Made by a program: the position numbers and the translations under genes
The notes under the pieces: model-generated
Database searches by the model: none
What the model was told of the DNA's origin: nothing
Seen by the model: only the letters and a program-made list of their open reading frames with translations
Shown: piece by piece, positions 52,139 through 61,766 of the stretch
Layout of the letters: the number at the start of each line of letters is the position of its first letter
Position numbering within the stretch: position 1 is the first letter of the stretch
Assembly: GCA_023014485.1 (NCBI GenBank)
Contig: JAJOZX010006157.1
Location: forward strand, 185,001-249,000
Length of the DNA: 64,000 nt
DNA from: Bathynomus jamesi
Lineage: Eukaryota > Arthropoda > Malacostraca > Isopoda > Cirolanidae
Reading direction: 5' to 3'

Positions 52139-52240
52139 GTTCAAAAGTAGGTCTATGGTGAAGTGTAAAGCTTGACATTCGCCAGAATGAACAATTCGGG
52201 CCGAAGCCGTCGAAAGCAAAGGTGAGCCTATATATGTACA
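52139..52240 (+). repeat. Repeat F, copy 2
   Basis: AAAAGTAGGTCTATGGTG, TTCGCCAGAATGAACAATTC and GGGCCGAAGCCGTCGAAAGC. About 90% identical by eye to copy 1; followed by (CT)n(TA)n. Confidence 0.7.
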
Positions 52241-52307
52241 ATTCTCTCTCTCTCTCTCTTGCGGTCTCTCTCTCGCGCTCTCTTTCTCTCTCGCACGCTC
52301 TCTCTCT

Positions 52308-52350
<43 letters not shown>

Positions 52351-52355
52351 GTATA

Positions 52356-52470
52356 TCCCCGTTAAAAAAGTTGGTCTAAGGTGGAATGAACAATTCTGGC
52401 CGAAGCCATCGAAAGCAAATATGTACAAATCTCTCTCTCGCGCTCTCTCTCTTATATATATATATATATA
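52356..52470 (+). repeat. Repeat F, copy 3 (shortened), with (CT)n(TA)n
   Basis: AAAGTTGGTCTAAGGTGGA then GAATGAACAATTCTGGCC, lacking about 25 bases of the middle. It ends in (CT)n(TA)n next to a palindromic element. Confidence 0.65.
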
Positions 52471-53238
52471 ACGGGTGTGCCATAAAAAGGGTACATTTTA
52501 AAAAGGCTATAAAATCAACATTTGTCATTTAGTTGAAACAAAACTTTTGTACAATAAAATATAGGTATTTGTTTATATGCAAACAACTTTTCAGACTAAA
52601 ATATCAAATAATTCAAATTCTATCAACATTTAACGAAAGAGTATGATTTTTCTACTTAACATGCAAAAATTATTAAACCTTTTTAATATTTTTCATTAAA
52701 ATAATTTGTAGCGTAAAATTTACCTGAAATTATTGAAAAATTTGTTCGAAATGCTTTCCTTCCATTTCAATAACTTTTTATTCTTGGCCGGAATATGGGA
52801 GAACTTAGCAGACCGAGTCTACAGCACTAGGATAAAAGATGTTCATTTACGCGAGATCATCATTCAAAAATGGGAAGAGCTTCCACAGGAACAAGTAAAT
52901 CAGGCCATAGATGAATTCTGGCCAAGAATAAAAAAAGTTATTGAAATGGAATGAAAGCATTTTGAATTTTTTTTTAATAATTTCAGGTAAATTTTACGTT
53001 AAAAAATATTTTTTTTAGAAAAGTATTAAAAAGGTTTAACAATTTTTCATGTTACGTAGAAAAATCATACTCTCGTTAAATGTTGATAGAATTTTAATTA
53101 TTTGATATTTTAGTTTGAAAACGTGTTTCCATATCGATAAATACATATGTTTATTGTGTAGAAGTTTTATTAAAATTAAATGAAAAATGTTGATTTTATA
53201 GCCTTTTTAAAATGTACCCTTTTCTATCGCACACCCGT
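52471..53238. mobile_element. Palindromic Tc1/mariner-type element
   Basis: Ends ACGGGTGTG and CACACCCGT inside (TA)n. The arms (about 52471-52790 and 52930-53238) are inverted repeats at roughly 85-90% identity by eye. The centre and right arm encode a transposase C-terminus on the plus strand: ENLADRVYSTRIKDVHLRE, EEWELPQE-type text, and WPRIKKVIEME to a stop at 52952-52954. The left arm has the same end in antisense. No DDE domain remains. Confidence 0.78.
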
Positions 53239-53689
53239 TATATATATATATATCCCTTACATAAACTTCTTTCAGTTAAGTTTATGATCTAAACTTTAGG
53301 GGTTAATGACCTGCATCTACCACACATCTCTGTCAATTTTTTAAATTTATTTATTGTATCGTACGATAACGCAGGGACCCCAATAAAGTTTAACAGCTAC
53401 GAGAATGTGCTGTAGACCTTTGCGCACTGTTAATTTTTCCTTTTCTTTCATGGGTAATTGATTTTGAAATTATTTTCCAAATTTCTGACGTTTTATTTTT
53501 CATAGGAGATAATAAACTTTCCGAGCCCATTTTAGATGGGCCACCATAATTCGATTCACAAATTTATCTTCCAACCTCGTTAAGCACCTCATATAATTCG
53601 ATGCCTATCATACGTTCAAATTTCCCACCAAATCATCAAGGGCAGAATACAAGATAAAAAATAACACGTTTCTCTCTCTCTACGAATGG
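53239..53689. other. No gene recognised
   Basis: AT-rich sequence with a short (TA)n and a (CT)4 run, leading to a GC-box and CCAAT-box rich stretch. No sustained frame. Confidence 0.5.
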
Positions 53690-53845
53690 GTATATCTGAC
53701 ACGCCCCAGATTTCACGGGGCATCCAATCACAACCCTGTGGGCGGAGCCCAGAACCTCTGGTTGGAGTCTAGGCGGGCCTATGCATTAAACCCGCCCAAA
53801 ATTCACTGATAGCCAATAGGAAGCTCGCGAATCGGATATTGTAGG
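53690..53845 (+). promoter_or_regulatory. Possible TATA-less promoter with CCAAT and GC boxes
   Basis: Within 150 bases there are CCAATCA (about 53726), GGGCGGAG (about 53741), CCGCCC (about 53793) and AGCCAATAGG (about 53813), just before an open frame that ends near a poly(A) signal. Such a cluster is typical of Pol II promoters without TATA. A GCCCCAGATTTCACGGGGC hairpin is also present. No transcript evidence is available, so this is a candidate only. Confidence 0.4.
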
Positions 53846-54103
53846 ATGTTCATAATTGCGATCCCATGCACTTTCATCTCAGGGCCTCAATTCATTCGGT
53901 TTTTTGGAACAGTGCTTTTGAAATACCCCGTCATGAGTCATCTCTACAACTCTGCGGATTTGTTTGAAAACGATGATGTCTCAGCCCTCTCTGCAATTTA
54001 TCTTTTCAACGCTGTAGATCAGAATGAACTTCTTCCAACGCAATCCATTGCAGAAATTTGCGATGGATTGCATGAGCCAACGGATACGTCATTTGAAATT
54101 TAA
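53846..54103 (+). CDS. Possible host gene, small protein of unknown function
   Basis: An open frame of 85 codons. Two starts are possible: 53846 (MFIIAIPCTF) or 53933 (MSHLYNSADLFENDD), the second having a purine at -3. The C-terminal part, rich in Asp, Glu and Leu, reads LPTQSIAEICDGLHE. A pyrimidine-AG at about 53882 could instead make this a terminal exon. A poly(A) signal lies at 54166-54171. The frame does not match any mobile-element family I recognise, and the sequence composition is less AT-rich than its surroundings. Confidence 0.4.
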   Translation: MFIIAIPCTFISGPQFIRFFGTVLLKYPVMSHLYNSADLFENDDVSALSAIYLFNAVDQNELLPTQSIAEICDGLHEPTDTSFEI

Positions 54104-54165
54104 GTAATTAATTTGTGATTATATAATGCAGTTCATTCAGTGTTAATTAACTTATAAAAGGCCAA

Positions 54166-54171
54166 AATAAA
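54166..54171 (+). terminator. Candidate poly(A) signal AATAAA
   Basis: It follows the stop at 54101-54103 by 62 bases. The sequence around it (CATTCAGTGTTAATTAACTT) is repeated in diverged form about 70 bases later with a second AATAAA near 54258. Confidence 0.45.
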
Positions 54172-54360
54172 TACATTTTGAAAAATAGTTTGTGCTTTAT
54201 TCTCGGTGTGTATACACAATGTTTCAATCAGTGTTAGTTAATTTATAAAAAGCCGTAATAAAACAAAATGCTATCTGTCCAGAGGCCCAGTCTCTATTCA
54301 TATATATATATATATGTTCTGCTGTGTATTTTGGTGAAACACAATAGGTTTTAATTATTG

Positions 54361-54389
54361 CCCATTCTCTGTTTCCTTCGCGGTTATTT

Positions 54390-54435
<46 letters not shown>

Positions 54436-54830
54436 GGTGTGGATTTAATTGTACATTTCCCGATAACTTAAAAAATTATAGACAGCTCTGCTGTAAGATT
54501 TTAGAAATATTAAAATCTTTTAAGAATTGCCTGCGGTCTCTGGTTCGAGACCCGGTGCGGCAGACGAAGCGTAGCTCACCCAGATAATCTTCCTTTTGAA
54601 CTGTAAATTAGTGTACTTGTTTTAAATTATTGTACCATCCTCTGTTTCCTTCGCGGTTATTTCGGCATATATATATGGTGTGGCTTTAATTGTACATTTC
54701 TCGATAACTTAAAAATTATAGCCAGCTCTGCTGTAGGATTTTAGAAATATTAAAAAATTTAAGAATTGCCTGCGGGCTCGGGTTCGATACCCGTTGCCGG
54801 CAGATGATGTCTTAGCACTTTTACTTTTGA
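54361..54830 (+). repeat. Two tandem copies of a ~200-bp tRNA-like repeat
   Basis: Units at 54361-54590 and 54640-54830 share CTCTGTTTCCTTCGCGGTTA, a (TA)n, GTGTGGMTTTAATTGTACA, AGAATTGCCTGCGG and a B-box-like GGTTCGAKACCCGKTG. The tRNA-like part is only the T-arm side. A SINE-like or satellite origin is likely. Confidence 0.6.
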
Positions 54831-54987
54831 AAAGTGTCAGGATATCAGATTTGTGATTATAATTTGCCAGGCGTCCTAATCGGGATTTTCCCTTATTGTA
54901 TTTTTTTAATTAAACTAATTTAATTTTACTTAACTTTATTTGATTCATCATGAACTAATCATGTTAACTTCTCATTAAAGGAGCGAA

Positions 54988-55149
54988 ATGGAACAAGAAC
55001 GTGTTATAGCTACTTTTCGTTTTGATGAAAGGGGAATAAATGATATGGATGCTTTACCGCACAGCCATCCCAGCGACCTGAATACAGACGTCGAGGTATT
55101 GGCTCACATCCGGTCCAACGAATACCAGGTCATCGAGGAAGTAATGTAA
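54988..55149 (+). CDS. Possible exon, unknown product (53 codons if read through)
   Basis: Open frame from ATG 54988 (MEQERVIATFRFDERG) to a TAA at 55147-55149. The sequence has exon signals: an acceptor-like TTCTCATTAAAG before 54981 and a consensus donor GTAAGT at 55146-55151, so translation may continue in another exon. Acidic and His/Asp-rich middle (ALPHSHPSDLNTD). No match to known mobile-element proteins is apparent. It might be part of the same gene as 53846-54103 or of another. Confidence 0.4.
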   Translation: MEQERVIATFRFDERGINDMDALPHSHPSDLNTDVEVLAHIRSNEYQVIEEVM

Positions 55150-55398
55150 GTATTTTTTGGGGTTAAGAACAAAACATAATGTATTTTCATTTAATTTATT
55201 AAATGGTAGATAACATGTACAAAGCGGAACCAGTGTCCATTAAATAAGTCTTCATGGCGACATTTTACAAATACGCCTTTACACAATATAGAAACACCAC
55301 TTTACACAATACAGCGGGTGCTAACATATGGGAACCTTTTTTTTATGTCTGCATACCGTTTTATCATTCATTTCAGTGTCGCACAAATCGAATAATTT

Positions 55399-55788
55399 TT
55401 AAAAATTTATAAATCCCTTTGCCCGTGACATGTGCAGGAGAAATGAAAGACTATACATGCCGCACGTGTTACTACAATATCCTTCGAGACGGTAAGGATT
55501 CCATACAACTTCAGTTACATGAATCTGTTCGATAAATTGTACAACCACAGGGTCATTCCACGGCTGAGTACCGAGTGAATCAAAATAGTACATTCTTTCC
55601 CTATTTTTAAAATAGATTGCAAACCAATGAATTCCCACATTACCAACAATGTCGGTATTAAGGATAATCCCATACCAATCTCTCGTAGTTGGCAATTTCA
55701 ATATTTCATTCTTCGCAAACACGCCGATAAATTTGGAGCGTGTGAATCGGTCACTTTTCATTACTCTCTGGAGTGTATTCGCGTCCAT
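55399..55788 (-). CDS. Polinton adenain-like cysteine protease
   Basis: Start ATG at 55788 (MDANTLQRVMKSDRF). The triad-bearing blocks are HWFAIYFKNRERMYYFDSLG (His and Asp) and CSNTCGMYSLSFLLHM (catalytic Cys in TCG). It is about 129 residues, shorter than usual only at the end. In Polintons and adenoviruses this protease matures capsid proteins. The open frame has no internal stop. Its start overlaps the last codons of the capsid gene upstream on the same strand, which suggests joint transcription. Confidence 0.85.
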   Translation of the reverse strand: MDANTLQRVMKSDRFTRSKFIGVFAKNEILKLPTTRDWYGIILNTDIVGNVGIHWFAIYFKNRERMYYFDSLGTQPWNDPVVVQFIEQIHVTEVVWNPYRLEGYCSNTCGMYSLSFLLHMSRAKGFINF

Positions 55789-55798
55789 TTTAAAAGTC

Positions 55799-57067
55799 TG
55801 TGACCACGTTCCTGAAACGGTCAACTTCTATCAAATCCTGTGATTCGATGTACACGAGTACGCTAATAGGCGCGTCTATAGGGTTGGCAAATTCCAACCT
55901 GACTGAGATGTTTACACTCTGCTGTGGACTTAAGTGTGTGTTTACGACATCAGACAAGTCAGGGTTAATATCAAAAGAATAAATGTTAAATTCTTCCACA
56001 AATTCTTTCTGCGTTACGCCAAACCCAAGTTCGTCACAGGCACCTGCATTATGAGCCAGACTACTATAAGCTCTCGTCTGATGAGTAGTCCATAATCATA
56101 GTCCCTCCCAATGCAAGCCCATTTACGTATAGAGTTATGTTTTTAAGGCCGAAATTCTCGAATTTAAAGGCACTCTTTTTATATTTTCCATTCGTCGAGA
56201 CGTGGTCCAGCATTCCAATTACTAACCTTTTAGGTAGACTCCAAGGGCCACGTTTTCTATTTGTTTCGAGGCGGACCGGCGGGCACTGTGTATAGTTTTA
56301 TCTGTACTCTGTTAATTGGGCATTTTACTGAGGAGTGTATTAAGTTTTTCTCAATTTCTATTTGTTTTGATGAACTTAATTTCAATCGCCGTACACGTAA
56401 ATACGTTTCCATTATGTGAATCACAACGGGTTTTGCGCCCTCTTCTTGATCAGACCCCAGATTTATGCAGATCTCAGGACTCGTGCGGTTGAACTTTAGA
56501 TTTAGATCGACGCCGTTCATAGGCAGTTTCTCCTGGAACGTGAAGTCTGTATGAAGACGACCAAAACACTCGTATATTTTTTTGTTAGAATTTTTAAATT
56601 TATTCTTTTTACTACTTCCATATTTAGTCTGATAATAGCCCTCGGCGGTTAAAAACGTGTCCTTCGCTTCTTTTGAAAAGTTGAGGACATTTTCCAGATA
56701 GGTTCGTAGGTGATAATACCCCGTTCCTGCCGAGATGTTAACCTGATTTAAATACACCTCACACTGGCTGAATATGGAGTGTAGAAAGTTGGTTTCAGGG
56801 TATGCAAAGTAACTATCATCGCTGTCCGTTCCATCGAAATGGGCTATACGCAGTTTAGCTTACATGTGCATGCTGCTCGGGTAAAAAATTAAGGGCCTGA
56901 GCTGAGTATCACGAATTCTATAGGGACACTCGGCGAACTAATTGTGTTTAATTGGTTAATTGTAATAAAATCGTTATGCTCAATAGAGACCTGAGTGGCT
57001 GGCATATCAAAGCGTGACAACTCCGATTTACAACTTTGTGAGCTACACGGATGGATGAAGCGTGCCA
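55799..57067 (-). pseudogene. Polinton major capsid protein (double jelly roll)
   Basis: N-terminal part from ATG 57067 has CKSELSRFDMPATQVSIE and PSVPIEFVI, as in Polinton capsids. It is disrupted near 56890-56760. The central part (56757-56257) has GTGYYHLRTYLENVLNFSKE, FGRLHTDFTFQ, LPMNGVDLNLKFNR and IHIMETYLRVRRLKLS. After a break near 56250 and stops near 56080 the C-terminal part ends FDINPDLSDVV, SVNISVRLEFA and LVYIESQDLIEVDRFRNV. The protein forms the icosahedral shell. Breaks make this copy non-functional. Confidence 0.8.
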
Positions 57068-57138
57068 TGACGAGTCAGAAATAGTACCACCTCTCTCAAC
57101 AACTAGTAATCATCCTATGATTCGTGAGAGTAGTATCC

Positions 57139-57533
57139 TCAGCTTATATTAGTTAAAAAATGATCAGCCATAGGTTTCATACGGTTAGAGCACTTCTTTT
57201 TTGATTTCCTTTTACGTTTAGCGCCACGTGGTAGTAACCCCTTCTTCCTGGCAGCTCTCTTCCTTCCGCCACCATGCATTTTTCTCTTTGCATCTTTGAT
57301 GATTTCGTCCCGTGTACGTTTTAAATGTTTTTTTAGAGCTTCTTTAGGTTTAGTTCCACACATAATGTCTTGTGCCGCGTTAAAACGTGATTGTAATTCC
57401 TTCCTTCCGAAGTATCAGGCACCCCTCTTCAAAGTGGGACAGCGGTGCGTAGTATGGAAGAAAAAATGGATCCAAGCCCACTCTGACGCTGATATCTCAC
57501 CCCTCGATAGACTGTGAAAGGCCTTCGGATCAT
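57139..57533 (-). pseudogene. Polinton basic core-like (PX-type) protein
   Basis: Starts ATG at 57533 with FTVYRGVRYQRQSGLGSIF, the YQRxxGxG pattern of Polinton proteins placed before the capsid gene. A stop lies near 57430. The C-terminal part (57363-57139) is strongly basic: KHLKRTRDEIIKDAKRK and RKRAARKKGLLPRGAKRKRK. By analogy it may bind DNA in the particle. The role is inferred from composition and position. Confidence 0.6.
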
Positions 57534-57889
57534 TATAACTGAAAGCGACGAAAGTGTAGCTTCACTGTTAAGCTCCCATCACCGAATGAGAAACTTTTTC
57601 CATCAATCGTTCTTATACAGGGTGATTCAGCAAAGAGTACATTAAATTGGAGGATGAAATCCTTGGCTAATTCTAAACCACAATGTCTCTATGGTAAAAT
57701 GTCAGATTCTGCATAGTTTCCATGTTACAATACTGTATATTTAAGATGTTGTATTAACCCATTTAACCCCAAGGGTACTTTTATTGTTAGAAAAACAACG
57801 AAAGCGATAGTTTTACATTTATTTGGTGTTATTATATCACATTTGAAAAGTTTTTATTATTTTATTTATTTATTTATTTATTTACTACA

Positions 57890-57907
57890 TGTTCCCATAT
57901 GGGAACA
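57890..57907. repeat. 18-bp palindrome, left of piggyBac gene
   Basis: TGTTCCCATATGGGAACA is a perfect palindrome. It is matched at 59949-59966 by TGTTCCCGTATGGGAACA. Flanking bases (CCCAA) are inverted too, so these are probably subterminal repeats of one element. Confidence 0.7.
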
Positions 57908-58048
57908 TTGGGATTATGAGTAAGCTGTAACTCAAACAGGCTTTTTTTCTGAAACACAAAAAAGTCTTGTTCCTTTGAATCAAATTCATTTATAGTTTTA
58001 CTAACTTCCAACTTTTTATTGAAATTTAATACAATCATAACTTTCCTA

Positions 58049-58051
<3 letters not shown>

Positions 58052-58100
<49 letters not shown>

Positions 58101-58105
58101 AATAT
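58052..58105. repeat. (TA)n microsatellite
   Basis: Pure TA run within the piggyBac element, downstream of its zinc-finger coding end. Confidence 0.9.
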
Positions 58106-58139
58106 ATATACACAAAAAACACATTCTTTACAGATATAT

Positions 58140-58833
58140 TTATTGACGGGAAACACCAGAAGAACAATTGTGAAGTCGAACTGCACATAAGGCACAATGA
58201 AGTCTTGTATTTTTCTTGCAAACAACGCAACACCCTTGAGTTCCACTCAGCTCAAGGTGATGAGAATCTCTTTGTACTCTAGCGTATGGACCCTTGGTCC
58301 CGGTCTGGGTCGATTTCTTCGTAGTTTTTTTAAGAGTTCGAGTACTGTTGCTCTGGTGAAGCTTAGCTGATCCAACTTTCCTAAGTTTCGATGAATTTTC
58401 CATGCCGCCACTCGGAGAAGAGCGAAACAGTTGATGATCAGAGGCCCATACCATTTCTTACGGCAATTGCAATTGCCTGATCAACAAGATCCACTCCACC
58501 CATGTGGAGATTATAGGAATTTATCGGATGTGGATGGTCAACCGATATCTTTTTCTTATCAATTCTTGACCACCTTGAAACTTGATGTAAAGGTTCTAGC
58601 TTGTCATAGTTTGTTGCAACCGTCACTGCTTTGCTGTCCTTCCACTTTACCACGATAACATTTCCATCTGATCTGACCCAATGTGCTCCCCTCTTTGATT
58701 TCTCCACTGTTTTGGTGTCTGGGAAAGGACATTTTAGGAGACGGTTGTCTCTGGCTGTTCCTGTTGCTCTAAAGCCTTTCTATATATATTTTATAATAAC
58801 TATATATACACACACACACATATATATATATAT

Positions 58834-58888
<55 letters not shown>

Positions 58889-59305
58889 CAATACCTGAAA
58901 GTCTTGATTATTATTTTGACAGGCGAATCGCAGTGATTCGTCTATAATTGACTGAACCATCTCGTTGTCAAAGAAGAGTCGAAAAAGCTTGATCGGTGTC
59001 TCCTCGATGAGTTCCTGGAATTGATGAGCAAGAGAAGGCTTACTCTGAGCATCAGTCCCTTGGAAATCAATATTAGATTGATAGCGCCATTTTGGAAACT
59101 CTCTTCTTGCTTTTGATTGTGATGGTGGAGGCTCATGTTCGTTGGTCTGAATTTCCACAGGACCAGCTACTTCTCTAGGTAGTTCATTTATGAAAGTCAT
59201 TTGTTTCTCTTCTCCTTCTTCGGTGTCTGAAACAGCTCCATCTCCACCATCAGGAGGCATCATGACCAAATCAACATCTCCAATATCGTCATCTTCCTCC
59301 AGCAT
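58140..59305 (-). pseudogene. piggyBac-type transposase, catalytic core deleted
   Basis: Start ATG 59305 (MLEEDDDIGDVDLVMMPP), an acidic N-terminus as in PGBD-type proteins. Then FPKWRYQSNIDFQG and TPIKLFRLFFDNEMVQSIID with FACQNN. At about 58900 coding passes into a microsatellite and resumes at 58770: DNRLLKCPFPDTKTVEK, KRGAHWVRSDGNVIVVKW, RWSRIDKKKISVDHPHPI and NLHMGGVDLVDQ. The part between, which holds the catalytic Asp residues, is missing. The C-terminus (58437-58140) is a Cys/His zinc-binding domain: CCVVCKKNTRLHCALC. The transposase cannot be active. Confidence 0.8.
58820..58885. repeat. (TA)n(AG)n microsatellite at piggyBac deletion point
   Basis: Long GA run preceded by TA and CA runs, exactly where the transposase core is lost. 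The repeat may have expanded at the deletion junction. Confidence 0.88.
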
Positions 59306-59461
59306 GGCAAGAGCTTCTTGCAACAAAAGAACTCTCTCTCTCTCTCGACTTTGACATTTTCAAATATGAGTAGGTCTATATGTAATATATCTGCAAAAAT
59401 ACACGAATATATAAATATTGCAGAAACAGGTGAAGTAACAAGGTTGTGGAGAAAATAAATT

Positions 59462-59545
59462 TTCTAACCTCTACCGGGATTCAATCCCGGAACCATTGGA
59501 ATGACAGTCTCGGCCTCTAACCAGTACTCCATTCTGATGGTCTTG
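59462..59545 (-). repeat. tRNA-like sequence
   Basis: On the minus strand: GTACTGGTTAGAGGCCGAGA, a tRNA-like D-arm, and then GGGATTGAATCCCGG, a T-arm. The anticodon stem is poor and the B box is imperfect. It is probably a SINE or tRNA relic. Confidence 0.4.
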
Positions 59546-59636
59546 GGTTCGAATACGGCATAGATTAGAAATTTATATATATAGAATACAATATACAGTA
59601 TTTTATATAATTAATATATATTATATATAATTTACC

Positions 59637-59637
<1 letters not shown>

Positions 59638-59686
<49 letters not shown>
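59638..59686. repeat. (TA)n microsatellite
   Basis: Pure TA run within the piggyBac region. Confidence 0.9.
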
Positions 59687-59688
<2 letters not shown>

Positions 59689-59948
59689 AACAGAGAGACT
59701 ATGATGAAGCGAGAAGAGACTATATTCTGTGTTATATGGAAGCTGATAAATGACTGACGTTTTCTTTTGCCCCGTGTCTCTTTTATATGGGGTCCTTTAG
59801 GAACACAGTTTAACCGGTTACAAAATACAGAAACAAGCGCAAAACTGAAAAGATCGATAGTACTTTGGTCGCCTTGTCGGATACAGGTTTCAACCAGAAG
59901 CGCATAGAAAGATGGAGACAGAGCTTTCTACTATCTACAAACACCCAA

Positions 59949-59966
59949 TGTTCCCGTATGGGAACA
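59949..59966. repeat. 18-bp palindrome, right of piggyBac gene
   Basis: TGTTCCCGTATGGGAACA, partner of 57890-57907. One base off a perfect palindrome. Confidence 0.7.
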
Positions 59967-60517
59967 ACAATTTTTATTGTTTTATAGCGATAGCTCAAAT
60001 TGTTTTATTTGGGATAACATTACTATTATGACCGAATACGTGTATTGGCTTGAGGATGACAAAAGAAATTCCAACCCACCTTGTATGTATATTTATAAAA
60101 TATGACTCTATAGTAGGAACGTCATGCGACAATAAAAATGATAATTTTTATTCTTATTTAATAATGAAAAAGAATATTTTTTATGAAAAATTTGGTGTTT
60201 AGATATCTATTGAGGCCTAATAATACCATTAGTATACACATTTTCGAGTTTCTTAAATTTTATTCACTATGGCTGATCTAAAAATAACATGTTCTCGTAT
60301 GGGTGAATATGAAGTGAAACCCCCGTAGGTTTTTGTAATCATTTATTCACAGATCTCTACAGTGTGACCCCGCTTTGTTACAATCTAAAGGAAATGTTTA
60401 AAGTTGTCGACTTCTGCCTCAATGCAGGCCTGTACACGTCGTACCATTGAATGTCTGACGCGTTCCAGAAGATAACATTTTGCCCGATCATCAAGGGAAT
60501 ATCTGGATACTGTTTAT

Positions 60518-60700
60518 CCCAACAGGTGGATAAGGCGGGGTGGCCCCGTTCCCTGGCCACCCTGCTCCCCAGACCTTAACCCTTTGGATTTCTACCTGTG
60601 GGGCCATTTAAAGACGTTGGTGTATGATAGAGAGGTTCAAACAGGAGAGGAATTATGGCCACGTGTTCGTGACATGTGCGAGCAAATTAAAAATCGTTGA
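60518..60700 (+). pseudogene. Mariner-type transposase fragment
   Basis: One frame gives PNRWIRRGGPVPWPPCSPDL, NPLDFYLWGHLKTLVYDREV and a stop at 60698-60700. This is the last third of a mariner-type DDE transposase, including the third catalytic Asp (NPLD). It is related to the C-termini at 43.2-43.6 kb and 51.6-51.9 kb but from another family. The remainder is missing. A CAGGGTGATTC end-like sequence near 57616 could be its other end, with the piggyBac element inside; this link is speculative. Confidence 0.65.
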
Positions 60701-60743
60701 TAGATTTTTATTAATTCGATATTTCATTTCTTTAGTCTATTTG

Positions 60744-61499
60744 TCATTCTGGAATATACACCGTTTCAGGTACGTTTGGGAATATATTCGTTCTTAGAAG
60801 CACCCTAAACATTTTTCGCGGGTGAAGTTCACAAAGGAAATATCCATAATGCTGACTTGTGGCTTCTTTACAAACCTCTAAAAACTCCTTACGTTGATTC
60901 GGGAACATGTGATTGGCTAATACCCCAATTTGTGACACATCTCTACGTTGTGCGAATACGACTAGATATTGTGTATTTAACGAAAACATTGCGCATGTAT
61001 CTATTTTTGAAAAATAGATTCTGATTGAGAACACTGTAAATATCTCGGCAATCGTTTTATCCATTTCCAACATAAGATCGTTAATTACAATGACTGTATG
61101 TTCATTACCTTTTAACGAATCAACGTCATATACACCTTTGTGGAACAAAATTTCATCTTGGTACCTGATGAACACTGACTGATATGTCGAGTAGCACCAT
61201 ATTACTTGATGCACAAATTTTGAGAACATCTCCCCCTTATCTTTAATGATTTTAAGCAAAAATACAGTTTTACCACATCCTGTAGGGCCAGATATAATAC
61301 ATGTGGAGGGGCTTGTGAACCTGAATTTTTCTACAGATTCCATCTCTAACACGTCACACCCATAAGTGGGTCCTTTAAAAAATATTACAAATTTTGAGTG
61401 CTGCCCTTTATATTCTTGTTTTTCTTCTTCCAGAGAACCGTGAATGACGAAGATGTACAGCCCCACATCATCGATATCACAGATGAACCCGATGGTCAT
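60744..61499 (-). CDS. Polinton FtsK/A32-type packaging ATPase
   Basis: Start ATG 61499; open to 60744 without a stop (251 codons). Walker A: CIISGPTGCGKTVFLLKIIK near 61290. Walker B-like hydrophobic then Asp: TVIVINDLML near 61085. Later SQIGVLANHMFP and a conserved NIFPNVPETVYIPE end. These enzymes drive DNA into Polinton and other viral capsids. Gene and polymerase diverge from a shared intergenic stretch. The N-terminal 35 codons are less typical and could be noncoding; a later start would fit. Confidence 0.85.
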   Translation of the reverse strand: MTIGFICDIDDVGLYIFVIHGSLEEEKQEYKGQHSKFVIFFKGPTYGCDVLEMESVEKFRFTSPSTCIISGPTGCGKTVFLLKIIKDKGEMFSKFVHQVIWCYSTYQSVFIRYQDEILFHKGVYDVDSLKGNEHTVIVINDLMLEMDKTIAEIFTVFSIRIYFSKIDTCAMFSLNTQYLVVFAQRRDVSQIGVLANHMFPNQRKEFLEVCKEATSQHYGYFLCELHPRKMFRVLLRTNIFPNVPETVYIPE

Positions 61500-61766
61500 G
61501 TAGCTACAGAATCCTTCCCCGATGACTAATCCTCAAGAGCGATACGTGTAGCATGCGACAAATCTAAGCGGAAGCATGATGAAGAACCCCCCCACGTCAG
61601 GTATAGAGCGTGCCAGGATTGCGCCGGTTGTTAGACCCCCAGTAATAGAGACCCAACTCTCTACGTCTTACGACACAACCCCCACAATAGTACCTTCCTC
61701 AAATATGCGCCATTAATCCTGTTCATTACGGGTACTTCCTCCACAGCAGCAGCAGCTTCTCATACT

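Larger units (their letters stand above)
57770..60310 (-). mobile_element. piggyBac-type element, internally deleted
   Basis: The transposase remains are at 58140-59305. On both sides stand inverted copies of CCCAATGTTCCC(A/G)TATGG with GAACA (57890-57913 and 59943-59966), and a weaker third copy is near 60291-60308. A TTAACCCCAAGGGTAC at 57774 could be the left terminus with its TTAA site. No matching right terminus was found. The limits are approximate. Confidence 0.55.
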
